A stretch of 64,000 nt of DNA from Paenibacillus algorifonticola (GCF_000971975.1 NZ_LAQO01000017.1:1-64000); one strand, 5' to 3'; positions 46,066-54,622 are shown, counted from the stretch's first letter. Notes: a model not told the origin generated them from the sequence alone. Program-made: numbers and translations.

Positions 46066-46166
46066 AGTAAGCAAAAGCGCAATTGAAGGAATCCATCGAC
46101 TTTTTTTATTTGCAAAAAAATATGTAATCAAAGGAAGGGCCTTTCCACAAAAGGATGGCCCTAAAT

Positions 46167-46222
46167 CTTGCCGTTACAGACAGCACGGAGTACTGTATCA
46201 CAAGTAGGGGCAAGTTTATTTG
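46167..46222 (+). repeat. rlmH-end attachment repeat, copy 4
   Basis: Left arm CTTGCCGTTACAGACAG (46167-46183), core TACTGTATCACAAGTAG (46191-46207; encodes YHK-stop), right arm GGGCAAGTTTATTT. Confidence 0.9.
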
Positions 46223-46461
46223 TACTACAAAGAAGGTAAGATAGCAGCGTGAAGTGTTTCTCGCGTTTTGCGTTAGTGATGGAAAGCTGCTTGCCGATTG
46301 GCTCCCGTTTCTTTTATATGGGACCACGTTGAAGGTCCGCTCTTTGTTTAGCTTTCGGTTACTTGCACTTATCCGTGCGTACCTGGCTTTGCAATATAAC
46401 TAATTTCCGAAAGGACACCAGCGAAAAATCTCGACTCACCGAGAAGAAAAAAATCCACAGC

Positions 46462-46520
46462 AACCGCGTTTCAACAGTTTTTGGTGGACATTTTACAAGC
46501 GTATCCTAATGGTCGGATGG
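46462..46520 (+). pseudogene. Possible IS630-type transposase fragment
   Basis: A short frame reads 'AFQQFLVDILQAYPNGRME', similar in flavour to the region before the second catalytic Asp of IS630-type transposases. It is only about 20 codons, runs into a terminator, and could be chance. Confidence 0.25.
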
Positions 46521-46528
46521 AAACGCGA

Positions 46529-46568
46529 AACGAGCCCTAGAAGCGATGCTAGGGGCTCGTTTTTTTTG
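46529..46568 (+). terminator. Orphan terminator upstream of the DsbA-like gene
   Basis: ACGAGCCCTAG pairs with CTAGGGGCTCGT, loop AAGCGATG, followed by eight Ts. No intact gene lies just before it, which supports a deleted gene at this place. Confidence 0.88.
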
Positions 46569-46637
46569 TTTTTTGCCAGATGTTCTTGCATGTCAGACTT
46601 TGGCCACAGAGTAATTAGCATAACCTTAAAAAGATAC

Positions 46638-46700
46638 TTGACAAAGATGATCATCTGTAACTATAATACTTACAACTTAACTTGTAACTTTAATTGTTAC
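46638..46700 (+). promoter_or_regulatory. Promoter and nested dyads upstream of the DsbA-like gene
   Basis: TTGACA (46638-46643), 18-base spacer, TATAAT (46662-46667). The spacer contains a perfect palindrome AGATGATCATCT. After the -10 lie TTACAA-CTTAAC-TTGTAA (46670-46687) and an overlapping GTAAC...GTTAC dyad (46684-46700), a likely operator. An HxlR-type repressor is encoded in the same module, but a link is only inferred. Confidence 0.7.
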
Positions 46701-46730
46701 AGCTAATAAGTGTAAAAGGGAGTTCTTTGA

Positions 46731-47444
46731 ATGAAAATAGAGGTTTGGTCGGATTTTGCCTGTCCCTTTTGTTTTATCGGAAAACAAAGATTCGAAACAG
46801 CACTTGAACAATTTGCTAACAAAGATGACGTGCAAGTCGTTTTCAAAAGTTTCGAGATAGATCCCCAAGCTCCAAAAAGCGTAGATCATGATGTACACGA
46901 CATGCTGGTTGGCAAGTATGGAATGAACCGTCACCAAGCAATCGCGATGAATAACAATATCGGCAAGGAAGCCGAAGACGCTGGACTAGCGTTTCAGTTT
47001 GATTCGATTCAACTAACCAACACGTTTGATGCCCACCGATTAGCTAAATACGCATTGGAGCAAGGAAAAGAAAGAATATTACAAGACTTCTTCAAGGCAT
47101 ATTTTATGGAAGGTCGGCATTTAGGGGATCATGAAACATTAATTGAACTAGCTGTACAAGCAGGATTTAACGTGGATGAAATTCGCCATGTTCTTGGTGG
47201 AGATGATTATGCTGAAGAGGTCCGTGCGGATGAGGAGAAAGCACAACGACTTGGCGCAACGGGAGTGCCTTTCTTCGTCATAGATCGAAAGTATGCCTTA
47301 TCTGGAGCACAATCAAGCGACAAATTCCTGCAAACTCTGACGACAGCGTGGAAGGATTCTCAGCTGTTGCAAGTGTTGAATGACACCGCTAAGGATTCAA
47401 AATCCACAGATACATGCTGTGATGGTGCATGCAGCATCAAATAA
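46731..47444 (+). CDS. DsbA-family oxidoreductase, FrnE type
   Basis: 237 residues, cytoplasmic (no signal). Thioredoxin-like start 'MKIEVWSDFACPFCFIGKQRFETAL' with active-site CPFC at about 12-15; helical insert; 'GVPFFVIDRKYALSGAQSSDKFLQTL' carries the cis-proline (TGVPFF). A C-terminal 'STDTCCDGACSIK' adds three cysteines and looks metal-binding or redox active; it is shared by FrnE-like proteins. Probable role in thiol exchange or oxidative stress. Ribosome site AAAAGGGAG. Confidence 0.9.
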   Translation: MKIEVWSDFACPFCFIGKQRFETALEQFANKDDVQVVFKSFEIDPQAPKSVDHDVHDMLVGKYGMNRHQAIAMNNNIGKEAEDAGLAFQFDSIQLTNTFDAHRLAKYALEQGKERILQDFFKAYFMEGRHLGDHETLIELAVQAGFNVDEIRHVLGGDDYAEEVRADEEKAQRLGATGVPFFVIDRKYALSGAQSSDKFLQTLTTAWKDSQLLQVLNDTAKDSKSTDTCCDGACSIK

Positions 47445-47540
47445 TGTAGCGATCTATAACGTGTGTTTGCAGATTAGGGTCATTCTAATGTTAGGCCATC
47501 ATAGGAATAAAAAATATACGAGGTTAAAGGAGTAAATATT

Positions 47541-48347
47541 ATGTCCAACTTGTCCATCGAAGTATTTACAGGTTCAACTCAGGCTTTTAACGTCAACTCT
47601 GCTATTGTATACGGAGAAAAGGACGCCGTTCTGGTCGATGCTCAATTTTTGCTCAGCGATGCACACCGTTTGACCGCGAGATTGCTCGAGCTGGGTAAAA
47701 ACCTGACGCACATTTACGTAACCCACTTTCATCCAGATCACTACTTCGGTCTTCAGGTCGTTAAATCGGCGTATCCTCAAGCTCAGGTGCTCGCTCTGGC
47801 AGAAACAGTTGAGGATATTAAGAATACATTCGCCAAAAAAATCGATCAATGGAAGCCTGCAGTTGGGAACAACGTTCCTGACGTACCAGTAATTCCGGAT
47901 GTACTGAATCAGGATGTCATCGAACTCGAAGGAAACGAACTGAAAATCAAGGGCCGCTTGCAAGGTGATACACCGAATAACAGTTATGTATGGATTCCTT
48001 CGATTAAAGCGCTCATTACCGGAGATATTGTTTATAATGATACCTTTGTATGGACGCTCGAAACTAATGCAGAATCCCGTCAGGCATGGCACCAGACTCT
48101 GGATGAGCTTGAGTCTTTGAATCCTGAAATCGTGATCGCAGGACATCAGGCTTACAATACCCAAAATACTCCTGAAGCGATCGCACACACTCGTCGTTAC
48201 CTCGTTGCTTTTGATGAAGTGCTAAGCGAATCACCAACAACAGATCAAATCATTGCGAATGTGAAATCTCGCTTCCCAGAGCTGAATACTGTCGAAATTG
48301 GATTGATCCTTGCCGCCAAAGCTTTCGGGGTGAACCATGCCGAGTAA
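47541..48347 (+). CDS. MBL-fold metallo-hydrolase
   Basis: 268 residues. Metal motif 'THFHPDHYFGLQVV', then 'PNNSYVWIPSIKALITGDIVYNDTFVWT' and 'NPEIVIAGHQAYN', the usual zinc ligands of this fold. The extended helix and 'LETNAESRQAWHQTLDELESL' place it near the QH-AiiA/SPT-like hydrolases. The substrate is unknown. It overlaps the NTF2-like gene by 11 bases, so the products probably act together. A decayed paralogue lies downstream (48735-49041). Ribosome site AAAGGAG. Confidence 0.88.
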   Translation: MSNLSIEVFTGSTQAFNVNSAIVYGEKDAVLVDAQFLLSDAHRLTARLLELGKNLTHIYVTHFHPDHYFGLQVVKSAYPQAQVLALAETVEDIKNTFAKKIDQWKPAVGNNVPDVPVIPDVLNQDVIELEGNELKIKGRLQGDTPNNSYVWIPSIKALITGDIVYNDTFVWTLETNAESRQAWHQTLDELESLNPEIVIAGHQAYNTQNTPEAIAHTRRYLVAFDEVLSESPTTDQIIANVKSRFPELNTVEIGLILAAKAFGVNHAE

Positions 48348-48732
48348 TCTGGAAATTATCAAAAGCACATATGAAGGAGATTCCAAGGAAAACGGTGTGA
48401 AGTACCAAACCTATTTGGCTGAACATGCGGAATGGACAGAAGCAGCAGGATTTCCTTACGCTGGAACATATATTGGCTATGATGAAATTTCCAAAAATGT
48501 GTTCTTCCGTCTGGGAACGGAATGGGATGGATACAAAGTAGAAGTCAGCGAGTTTTATGAAGATGGTGATACCGTTGTTGCGGTAGGTGTATATTCAGGA
48601 ACGTACAAACAGACGGGTAAATACTTCGAAGCAGATTTTGTGCATATATGGAAGCTAGAAGATCAGAAGATTTTGAAATTCAAGCAATATGTTGATAGTT
48701 ATCTGGTGCAGAATGCTATGGTATCTGAATAA
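48337..48732 (+). CDS. NTF2/SnoaL-like small protein
   Basis: 131 residues of the SnoaL/ketosteroid-isomerase-like fold: 'LEIIKSTYEGDSKENGVKYQTYLAEHAEWTEAAGFPYAGTYIGYDEISKNVFFRLGTEW', then 'YEDGDTVVAVGVYSGTYKQTGKYFEADFVHIWKLEDQKILKFKQYVDSYLV', a standard cone-shaped pocket with D-H-x-x-x-x-D positions. Role unknown; these bind or isomerise small hydrophobic molecules. Overlap of 11 bases with the MBL gene indicates coupled translation. Confidence 0.85.
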   Translation: MPSNLEIIKSTYEGDSKENGVKYQTYLAEHAEWTEAAGFPYAGTYIGYDEISKNVFFRLGTEWDGYKVEVSEFYEDGDTVVAVGVYSGTYKQTGKYFEADFVHIWKLEDQKILKFKQYVDSYLVQNAMVSE

Positions 48733-48734
48733 TA

Positions 48735-49041
48735 ATCGGCCTTGACGGTTCAGAGCCATCTCATACGGTTCTCTGGGTACCTTCGAAAAAGACGGTCCTT
48801 GGCGGTGTTCCAATCTACGAAAACGAGCATGTGTGGATGGCAGACAACCAGACTCCAGAGAGTCGTGATCACTGGCGTGAGCTTTTGGACCAAATTCTAG
48901 CGCTGAATCCGGAACGGGTTATCCCTGGTCATTACCTGGGTGAGAGCTCCGGAGATGGAAAAGGCTCATCCAGACTTCAAAAATACAAGTGACTTGGAAA
49001 CGAGCGCTCAGGTAATCAAAGGTGAGATTTCCTGGCCATGA
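48735..49041 (+). pseudogene. Frameshifted 3' fragment of an MBL-fold hydrolase
   Basis: Directly after the NTF2-like stop a frame reads 'IGLDGSEPSHTVLWVPSKKTVLGGVPIYENEHVWMADNQTPESRDHWRELLDQILALNPERVIPGHYLGESS', then shifts to a second frame 'EMEKAHPDFKNTSDLETSAQVIKGEISWP'. This is the C-terminal half of an MBL hydrolase different from the intact one at 47541 (compare 'NPERVIPGHY' with 'NPEIVIAGHQ'). It has lost its N-terminal half and carries a frameshift near 48955. Confidence 0.85.
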
Positions 49042-49128
49042 GTTAACGCGGACCCCGTGAATTAAGTTTGAAGATCGTTAAATCATAAAACGCCCGGGTT
49101 TTATTCGAGGCCACTGAACAACCCCCAA

Positions 49129-49165
49129 AACAACATCCTTTTCCGGTGATATTCGGATTGGATGT
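49129..49165 (+). terminator. Terminator-like hairpin after the MBL remnant
   Basis: AACAACATCC and GGATGTTGTT form a ten-base stem with a long AT/GC loop, followed by TTATATT. Probably the original terminator of the lost MBL gene. Confidence 0.6.
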
Positions 49166-49398
49166 TGTTTTATATTCTTCGATTCCTCTCAATCCAATAA
49201 GGATAGTTACCTATTAAATTATAAGGGGATGGTTGTTACTATGAACTTTATAAAATTGCATCTCGCTACCGTGGGCTTTGATATATGAGTTAGAATTTAG
49301 GTAATTAAACAAATAATTCAAACGCTAAAAATGGTTTGAGAAATTACTTGGACATGGTAATTGGGACATCTTCACGTTAATAGGGGACAATAGTTTAG

Positions 49399-49677
49399 TG
49401 TTTTTTACAGCTTTTTCATGAAAAGACTATCCTACGTTCCGTCTTAGATCCAAAATATTTAGAATACTGTCTGGTCAATCAATATGGCATTGGAGATTGG
49501 AATGATAGTTTGTTCTGGCTTCATGGATTAAATGCTACTTATAGAATTCGCATTTCCAGAGGTTTTTATATTCTTCGCGTATACCGCCATTCAATAATAT
49601 TGCTAAAGCTGCAATGTCGTCCAAATATTATTTTCAGCGCATGCTCCATGCATAATCGGGTTTTACCCTTATTTTAA
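49399..49677 (+). pseudogene. Possible phosphotransferase (APH-like) N-lobe remnant
   Basis: A 92-codon frame without a start reads '...SVLDPKYLEYCLVNQYGIGDWNDSLFWLHGLNATYRIRISRGFYILRVYRHS', which resembles the first beta-strands of aminoglycoside/homoserine phosphotransferase-like kinases ('YRIRI..GFYILRVYR'). After 'YRHS' the sequence no longer fits. The family call is tentative. Confidence 0.4.
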
Positions 49678-49761
49678 AGATGATAAAAGGGAAAATGTCC
49701 AAACAAATCGAATACTATTGAATAAAATATTTGTTTAATTCAGCGTGCGGAGGACTCGATT

Positions 49762-52311
49762 ATGATTAGGAGTACAAGCCTTCTTATCCCCCCTGTGCGA
49801 AAATCGTTGGTGTCAAGGCCGCGACTGACGTGCAAGCTAGAGGAAGGAATGGAGACCAAGCTGACTTTGTTATCCGCCCAAGCAGGCTATGGCAAAACGA
49901 CAGCGTTAAGTGAATGGGCGAGGCAATGCCGTTGCCCGGTTGCCTGGATCTCGCTGGATAAGTACAATAACGATTGGAGCGCATTCTGGAGCTGCGTCTT
50001 GGATTCCATACGAGAAAGTTTGCCGCGGTTCGGGGAATCGATTGGATTTCTACTTGAGCAAGAGTCGGCGGCTTCCATTGATTCCTCCATTTCAGCGTTC
50101 TTGAATGAGCTAAATTTGATTAAAGACGATTTTGTTCTTATTCTTGACGACTACCATGTCATTGAGAATGCGCCTGTAAACGAATCGATACGATATATGC
50201 TTGAACATCTGCCTCCTCATGTCCATCTCTATATAGCAAGCCGAACAGAATTACTCTTCCCTACAGCCAGGCTGCTGGCAAAAGGGGAGATTAATGTTAT
50301 TCGGGTCGATGATATACGATTCGAGCTGGAAGAGGGGTTTGTTTTCTTTCGGGAGACGACAGACTTATCTTTGACGGAAAAGCAAGTGGTCGAGTTGTTC
50401 CATCAAACGGAAGGCTGGGTAAGCGGACTGCAGCTTGCGGCCATTTCACTGAAACGAAGCGGCAACATTGCCGACACGATTAGCCAGTTCAATGGTCGAC
50501 AGCGTCATATCTCCGATTATTTGTTGGAAGAAGTTTTTGAGCATTTATCGGTATCTTTGCGGGAATTCCTGCTGGCCACCTCCGTTCTAAATCGCATGAA
50601 CTGGGAGATGTGCCTAGCGGTAACGGGAAAGGCCGACAGTCAAGACCAATTGGAACAGCTAGAACAGCTGAATTTGTTTATTGTTCCGCTGGACGATCAG
50701 CGCAATTGGTTCCGGTATCACCATCTGTTGTCTGAGTTCTTGCAACAACTAAGTGCTAGAGAACATACGGAGCTGTGGAAACAATCGCATCATCGGGCCG
50801 CAGCTTGGCATGAGAATGAGGGGCTCTACGAAGAGGCAGTGGAGCATTACATTAAAGCGCAGCAAGCAGATGATGCGGTCCGGCTTATCGACCGCCTCTT
50901 GCCGGAACTCATGCAATCGAAGGGCAGTGTGCTTGTTAGATGGATTACTTCTCTACCGGAGAGCAGCTACGAGCACATGCCGACATTCGAATTGTTCTAT
51001 ATCTCCAATTTATTAATGGATGGAGAATGGAGTCGGGGGTTGCACAGGGCCGAGCAAGCGGAAAAGCGGTTTGAAGCCATGAGAGGGTTTATCCCTGAGC
51101 CCGAATGGAATCAGTTAATCGGCAATCTTTATTACTTATGCGGTATCTTCTCTTATTTGCAGCAGGATTTGCCACTAACTTCACGATATTTCGAGCTGTC
51201 AGAGCTATATCTGCCGGAAGGCAGCAGCTTTCAGAGGATTTCAAGTAAAAGGTATCAGGGGCACGAAGGATTTATGGATCTTCTCTCCCTAACCAACAAT
51301 CTTCGCGAGGTGGAACAATTTCTGCTGAAGTGGGTTAAGACGTGGGAGAAGAAAAGAAACTACCCGTTTGTTGGATATCATTATTTGTCTTATTGTCTGC
51401 TTCTATATGAGTGGAATCGGATTGAAGAGGCGGAGCTTTATCTTGGACAAGCGATAAGTCGGGACGATCTGCGTACCAACGTGTGGATCTGGATTCATCT
51501 TGGTCTCGCTTCATCCTGGATTCAACGTGCTTTGGGGAGAGAAAGCCAGGCGATAGAATGGCTGAACGATCTGGGCTCAAACGTAGATTCGCCCGATCAG
51601 CAAGTCATTTGGAAGAGGATTAAGGCGGAGCAAGCTCAGCTGTTCCTGAGCCAAGGTCAGCCTCAGCAGGCCTGTGATTGGTTGGAGCAAAGCGGGATAT
51701 CGCATTTGGACGAAGTTAAGCCCCGCTATTTTGAGGAATATCTAATTCTGGTGAGAATTCTCGCGGCAAACAACCGGATTGAGGACGCTCAACAATTGCT
51801 CGAGCAGTTGGAACGTCTGGCGGACAAGGAGAATCGTCTGCGAGGCCGAATTAAGCTGAAGATCGTACAAAGTATGGTGCTTCGACAATCCGATCATCCC
51901 CAAGAGGCATTTGAAACTTTGGTGACCGCTTTGAGGCTCTCGGAACCGGCGGGCTATATTCGCAGCTTCCTCGATGAAGGTCCGCTGATGGTTAAAATGC
52001 TGGCCGAGCTTCTGAACGAGCAGCAAGAGGCTGCGATGCCACTAGTGCCCTTGAAATATATCCATCTTCTTCTTGAAGCCGCAGGCAGCGACTTGTCTTA
52101 TAAGTCTTTGTCGAATGAAGCTCTGACCGAACAGGAAGAGAAAGTGCTTGGTTTGCTCACAGAGGGATTAATATATAAGGAGATAGCCGTTCGACTTAAT
52201 ATTTCATTGGACACGGTAAAATTCCATATGAAAAACGTTTATCGTAAGTTAGGGGTAAACAATCGGACGCAAGCCATTCAACGAGTCAAGCAGCATCGGC
52301 ATCTGAATTAA
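49762..52311 (+). CDS. MalT-like LuxR-family transcriptional activator
   Basis: 849 residues. N-terminal STAND-type ATPase with Walker A 'LSAQAGYGKTTALSEWARQ' (about 33-50) and 'LILDDYHVIEN' (Walker B, about 126-136). A helical-repeat sensor region (about 350-770) resembles the TPR-like part of MalT ('AAAWHENEGLYEEAVEHYIKA', 'ESQAIEWLNDLGS'). The C-terminal LuxR helix-turn-helix is 'LTEQEEKVLGLLTEGLIYKEIAVRLNISLDTVKFHMKNVYRKLGVNNRTQAIQRVKQ'. It would bind an unknown inducer and ATP, then activate nearby genes. Stand-alone in the module. Confidence 0.93.
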   Translation: MIRSTSLLIPPVRKSLVSRPRLTCKLEEGMETKLTLLSAQAGYGKTTALSEWARQCRCPVAWISLDKYNNDWSAFWSCVLDSIRESLPRFGESIGFLLEQESAASIDSSISAFLNELNLIKDDFVLILDDYHVIENAPVNESIRYMLEHLPPHVHLYIASRTELLFPTARLLAKGEINVIRVDDIRFELEEGFVFFRETTDLSLTEKQVVELFHQTEGWVSGLQLAAISLKRSGNIADTISQFNGRQRHISDYLLEEVFEHLSVSLREFLLATSVLNRMNWEMCLAVTGKADSQDQLEQLEQLNLFIVPLDDQRNWFRYHHLLSEFLQQLSAREHTELWKQSHHRAAAWHENEGLYEEAVEHYIKAQQADDAVRLIDRLLPELMQSKGSVLVRWITSLPESSYEHMPTFELFYISNLLMDGEWSRGLHRAEQAEKRFEAMRGFIPEPEWNQLIGNLYYLCGIFSYLQQDLPLTSRYFELSELYLPEGSSFQRISSKRYQGHEGFMDLLSLTNNLREVEQFLLKWVKTWEKKRNYPFVGYHYLSYCLLLYEWNRIEEAELYLGQAISRDDLRTNVWIWIHLGLASSWIQRALGRESQAIEWLNDLGSNVDSPDQQVIWKRIKAEQAQLFLSQGQPQQACDWLEQSGISHLDEVKPRYFEEYLILVRILAANNRIEDAQQLLEQLERLADKENRLRGRIKLKIVQSMVLRQSDHPQEAFETLVTALRLSEPAGYIRSFLDEGPLMVKMLAELLNEQQEAAMPLVPLKYIHLLLEAAGSDLSYKSLSNEALTEQEEKVLGLLTEGLIYKEIAVRLNISLDTVKFHMKNVYRKLGVNNRTQAIQRVKQHRHLN

Positions 52312-52621
52312 TGCATGTATTTCGGGAAGAGGAACAATGCCAAGAGGCCTGCGAGGATTTAGGGAATAGCCTGTACGTGTTTCTATCCCGCCGACTAAAC
52401 GACGAGAGCAGAGGTCGTGACGGTATTGAAAGCGCTAGGTAACGTAAGCCGATTGTTATTCAAGAGACAGTACCCTTGGGGGACTGTCTCTTGTGTTAAG
52501 CGGGAATCACGGCGAGAACCTTACTTGTTACCCTATACTAGTACGCCCTTCCTAGATCGAATATGTTATCAAATCTAGTCGAGCAAGAGGCACCTAAACG
52601 GGTACCTTCCGATTTCGCAGC
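52312..52621. other. 310-base intergenic region after the MalT-like gene
   Basis: Holds a terminator (52461-52493: CAAGAGACAGT / ACTGTCTCTTG around a GC loop). The string CACGGCGAGAACCTTAC at 52509 faintly resembles the attachment core but lacks YHK and arms, so I do not count it. No gene seen. Confidence 0.6.
52461..52493 (+). terminator. Terminator after the MalT-like gene
   Basis: CAAGAGACAGT pairs with ACTGTCTCTTG around a short GC-rich loop. No clear T-run, so it may be weak. Confidence 0.65.
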
Positions 52622-52975
52622 TTAAAAACGACTGATCGCAACAAATACAGCGAATGCGAAGAAGACGATGTTCACGCTAATTTCTCGATATTCCTTACGC
52701 TTAACATGAAAGAGAGCGCCGAAAAGAACAACTGCGGCAAGTCCTATCGCGGCAATTGGCGTCAACACAGGCGAGACATTTGTCGCTTGAGGCAGAATGA
52801 TTCCAATTGCCCCGAGCAATTCTGCTAATCCAATAAAGACCACGAACTTTTTTGAAACGTCCTGTACCCATCCCCAAGACGCTTTGGCTTTTTCATACTG
52901 AAACGCCTTCAACCATCCTGAGTAAACAAAGCCCAGTGCTACCAGACCTTGAACGATCCATAACGCGATATTCAT
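52622..52975 (-). CDS. DoxX-family membrane protein
   Basis: 117 residues, four membrane segments ('IALWIVQGLVALGFVYSGWLKAF', 'FVVFIGLAELLGAIGIILP', 'LTPIAAIGLAAVVLFGALFHV', 'EISVNIVFFAFAVFVAISRF'). It matches small DoxX-like proteins of unknown or redox-related function. Divergent from an HxlR regulator 148 bases away, the usual arrangement for an HxlR-controlled DoxX gene. Confidence 0.85.
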   Translation of the reverse strand: MNIALWIVQGLVALGFVYSGWLKAFQYEKAKASWGWVQDVSKKFVVFIGLAELLGAIGIILPQATNVSPVLTPIAAIGLAAVVLFGALFHVKRKEYREISVNIVFFAFAVFVAISRF

Positions 52976-53123
52976 TAATGATGCCGCCTCCTGACTACTA
53001 CTTATTCACTACTTGCTAAAGGTATAATAGACCTAAGTAATTAATTTAAGGAAGTAGGCACTTTAACTAAACATAGTTAACAAAAAGTTACCTTAACAAA
53101 GCAAAGGGAAACGGGAGGGTTCA

Positions 53124-53468
53124 ATGAAATCGTATTGCAAGTTTGAATCGGCACTGGATATTTTGGTAGGGAAATGGAAGTCTGTCATTCTGCTTCAACT
53201 TATTTCGAACGGCATAATGAGATTCAGTGAGCTACAAAGAGCAATACCGGATATAAACAAAAAGATGCTCACTCAACAATTAAGAGAACTGGAGTATAAC
53301 GACATCGTTTATCGCAAGGTGTATAGCCAAATTCCACCGAAAGTGGAATACTCCATTTCAGACTACGGCAAAGGTTTAAGCACTGTGTTACAGGCACTGA
53401 ACGATTGGGGAGAGGCTCATAGCGAGCATATGATTGAGCTATACGGAGCAGATCGTTCAGGAAATTAA
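53124..53468 (+). CDS. HxlR-family winged-helix regulator
   Basis: 114 residues. Typical start 'CKFESALDILVGKWKSVILLQLISNGIMRFSELQRAIPDINKKMLTQQLRELEYNDIVYRKVYSQIPPKVEYSISDYGKGLSTVLQALNDWGEAH', with the single N-terminal cysteine (position 4) often used for thiol or quinone sensing. It likely represses the divergent DoxX gene and perhaps the DsbA-like gene. Ribosome site GGGAGGGTTCA. Confidence 0.93.
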   Translation: MKSYCKFESALDILVGKWKSVILLQLISNGIMRFSELQRAIPDINKKMLTQQLRELEYNDIVYRKVYSQIPPKVEYSISDYGKGLSTVLQALNDWGEAHSEHMIELYGADRSGN

Positions 53469-53555
53469 TTTGGGTGAAAAACGATGGCGAGCAGAGGTTA
53501 TATAAGCCTGCTAGGCGTTAAATAATGCGGAGGGCACCTGTTAAGGTGCCCAAAA

Positions 53556-53605
53556 ACTTGCCGTTACAGACAGCGCGGTGAACCGTATCACAAGTGATGG
53601 TAAAC
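53556..53605 (+). repeat. rlmH-end attachment repeat, copy 5
   Basis: Left arm CTTGCCGTTACAGACAG (53557-53573), core with GAACCGTATCACAAGTGA (53580-53597; EPYHK-stop), then TGGTAAAC: the right arm has decayed. A short hairpin GGGCACCT/AGGTGCCC precedes it (53532-53551). Confidence 0.9.
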
Positions 53606-53737
53606 AGGATTAGGCAGGAGATAGTTCTGGATGAATACTACATAAATAAGCTAAATGAGGGAAAGAAAATGGAGGATAGATCTATGGCTAAGTTAAATGA
53701 ATTTGAGATCCTCGTACGTGATGCCTTATCTAGAAGA

Positions 53738-54328
53738 CTATATAGTGGTTGTAAGGAGTGTAAGTGTGACCGCTATCGCCTGATCAACAAATGATCGCTC
53801 CGGACGAGATTTCAAGATTACGGTTAGTCCGATTAACGATACGATTAGCGCCTGCGCCAAAGCCTTCGCATTGATACCACGCTTGAGCTCACCTGATTGT
53901 ATACCTCGTTCAATGGTTTCTTGAAATATAACAGATAGGTACATTTGATGTTCCCTGGTGAGAATTTCAAATTTCTCGTCATGAGGCGCAAGTTCGACCA
54001 TGGTATTGATGCAAAAACAGCCCCGACTGCGATCTTCTGCATATTCCTCAGCAACCACGCTTTCAAAATAAGCGGAAAAAGCTTCTATTACAGAAGAATG
54101 GTTCTGTAGTCTAGCTCGTACATCGGAAGCACGGGACATCGTGTATCTCCGTAGCGCAGCTTCGAACAATTCTTTCTTGTCTCCAAAGGCCGAGTATATA
54201 CTGGGGCGTTGGATCCCCATTCTGGCAGTTAAATCACTTAACGAGGTAGCTTCATATCCCTTTTCCCAAAATAGCTCCATCGCTGCTTCTAATACTTTTT
54301 GTTCATCAAATTCACGGGTTCTTGCCAT
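53738..54328 (-). CDS. TetR/AcrR family regulator
   Basis: 196 residues. HTH 'VLEAAMELFWEKGYEATSLSDLTARMGIQRPSIYSAFGDKKELFEAALRRY'; the C-terminal domain has 'GCFCINTMVELAPHDEKF' and 'GELKRGINAKALAQALIVSLIGLTVILKSRP'. This type (TetR_C_16/YxaF-like) often controls a neighbouring MFS or oxidoreductase operon. Divergent from the MFS gene, with a shared 270-base control region containing a palindrome (54566-54587). Confidence 0.92.
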   Translation of the reverse strand: MARTREFDEQKVLEAAMELFWEKGYEATSLSDLTARMGIQRPSIYSAFGDKKELFEAALRRYTMSRASDVRARLQNHSSVIEAFSAYFESVVAEEYAEDRSRGCFCINTMVELAPHDEKFEILTREHQMYLSVIFQETIERGIQSGELKRGINAKALAQALIVSLIGLTVILKSRPERSFVDQAIAVTLTLLTTTI

Positions 54329-54523
54329 AATGAATACCCCTCGTTAATCTTAAATTTTTGTTCATTACTCCATGATTCCGGACATCTCAACTGTCGATTT
54401 TTCTGTACCAAAAAGTATATTATTATTTTATATTCAGCCGGATAATTTGTCAAATGAAGCTGGGTTTATTTCAACAAGGGAGAAGATTACATAAGAAAAT
54501 GACCAGTACAATCATTTTTTTTA

Positions 54524-54587
54524 TTGACATTAAGTATAACAGCGGGCTATATTTACTGGGGATAATAACGTACCGATTAGTATGTTA
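54524..54587 (+). promoter_or_regulatory. Promoter and TetR-type operator before the MFS operon
   Basis: TTGACA (54524-54529), 18-base spacer, TATATT (54548-54553). Just downstream lies TAACGTAC-CGATTA-GTATGTTA (54566-54587), one mismatch from a perfect dyad and well placed to block transcription by the divergent TetR. Confidence 0.7.
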
Positions 54588-54622
54588 TTTTTGTTATCAT
54601 GTCATTTGAATGGGGGAAAGGT

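Larger units (their letters stand above)
46066..46730. other. 665-base intergenic region around attachment copy 4
   Basis: Contains attachment copy 4, a possible transposase remnant (46462-46520), a terminator (46529-46568) and the promoter with operators for the DsbA-like gene. Nothing else seen. Confidence 0.6.
49042..49761. other. 720-base region with a terminator and a decayed coding fragment
   Basis: 49129-49165 is a terminator-like hairpin. 49399-49677 is a fragment that looks like a phosphotransferase. The rest is AT-rich without a gene; the last 80 bases are the leader of the MalT-like gene (weak ribosome site GGAGGA at 49750-49755). Confidence 0.6.

Noticed and set aside
52501-52535. 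String CACGGCGAGAACCTTAC as a further attachment core
   Set aside because: Only the first part is similar; the YHK codons and both arms are absent.
53594-53794. 66-codon plus-strand frame starting in attachment copy 5
   Set aside because: No ribosome site; overlaps the end of the TetR gene on the other strand; no domain.
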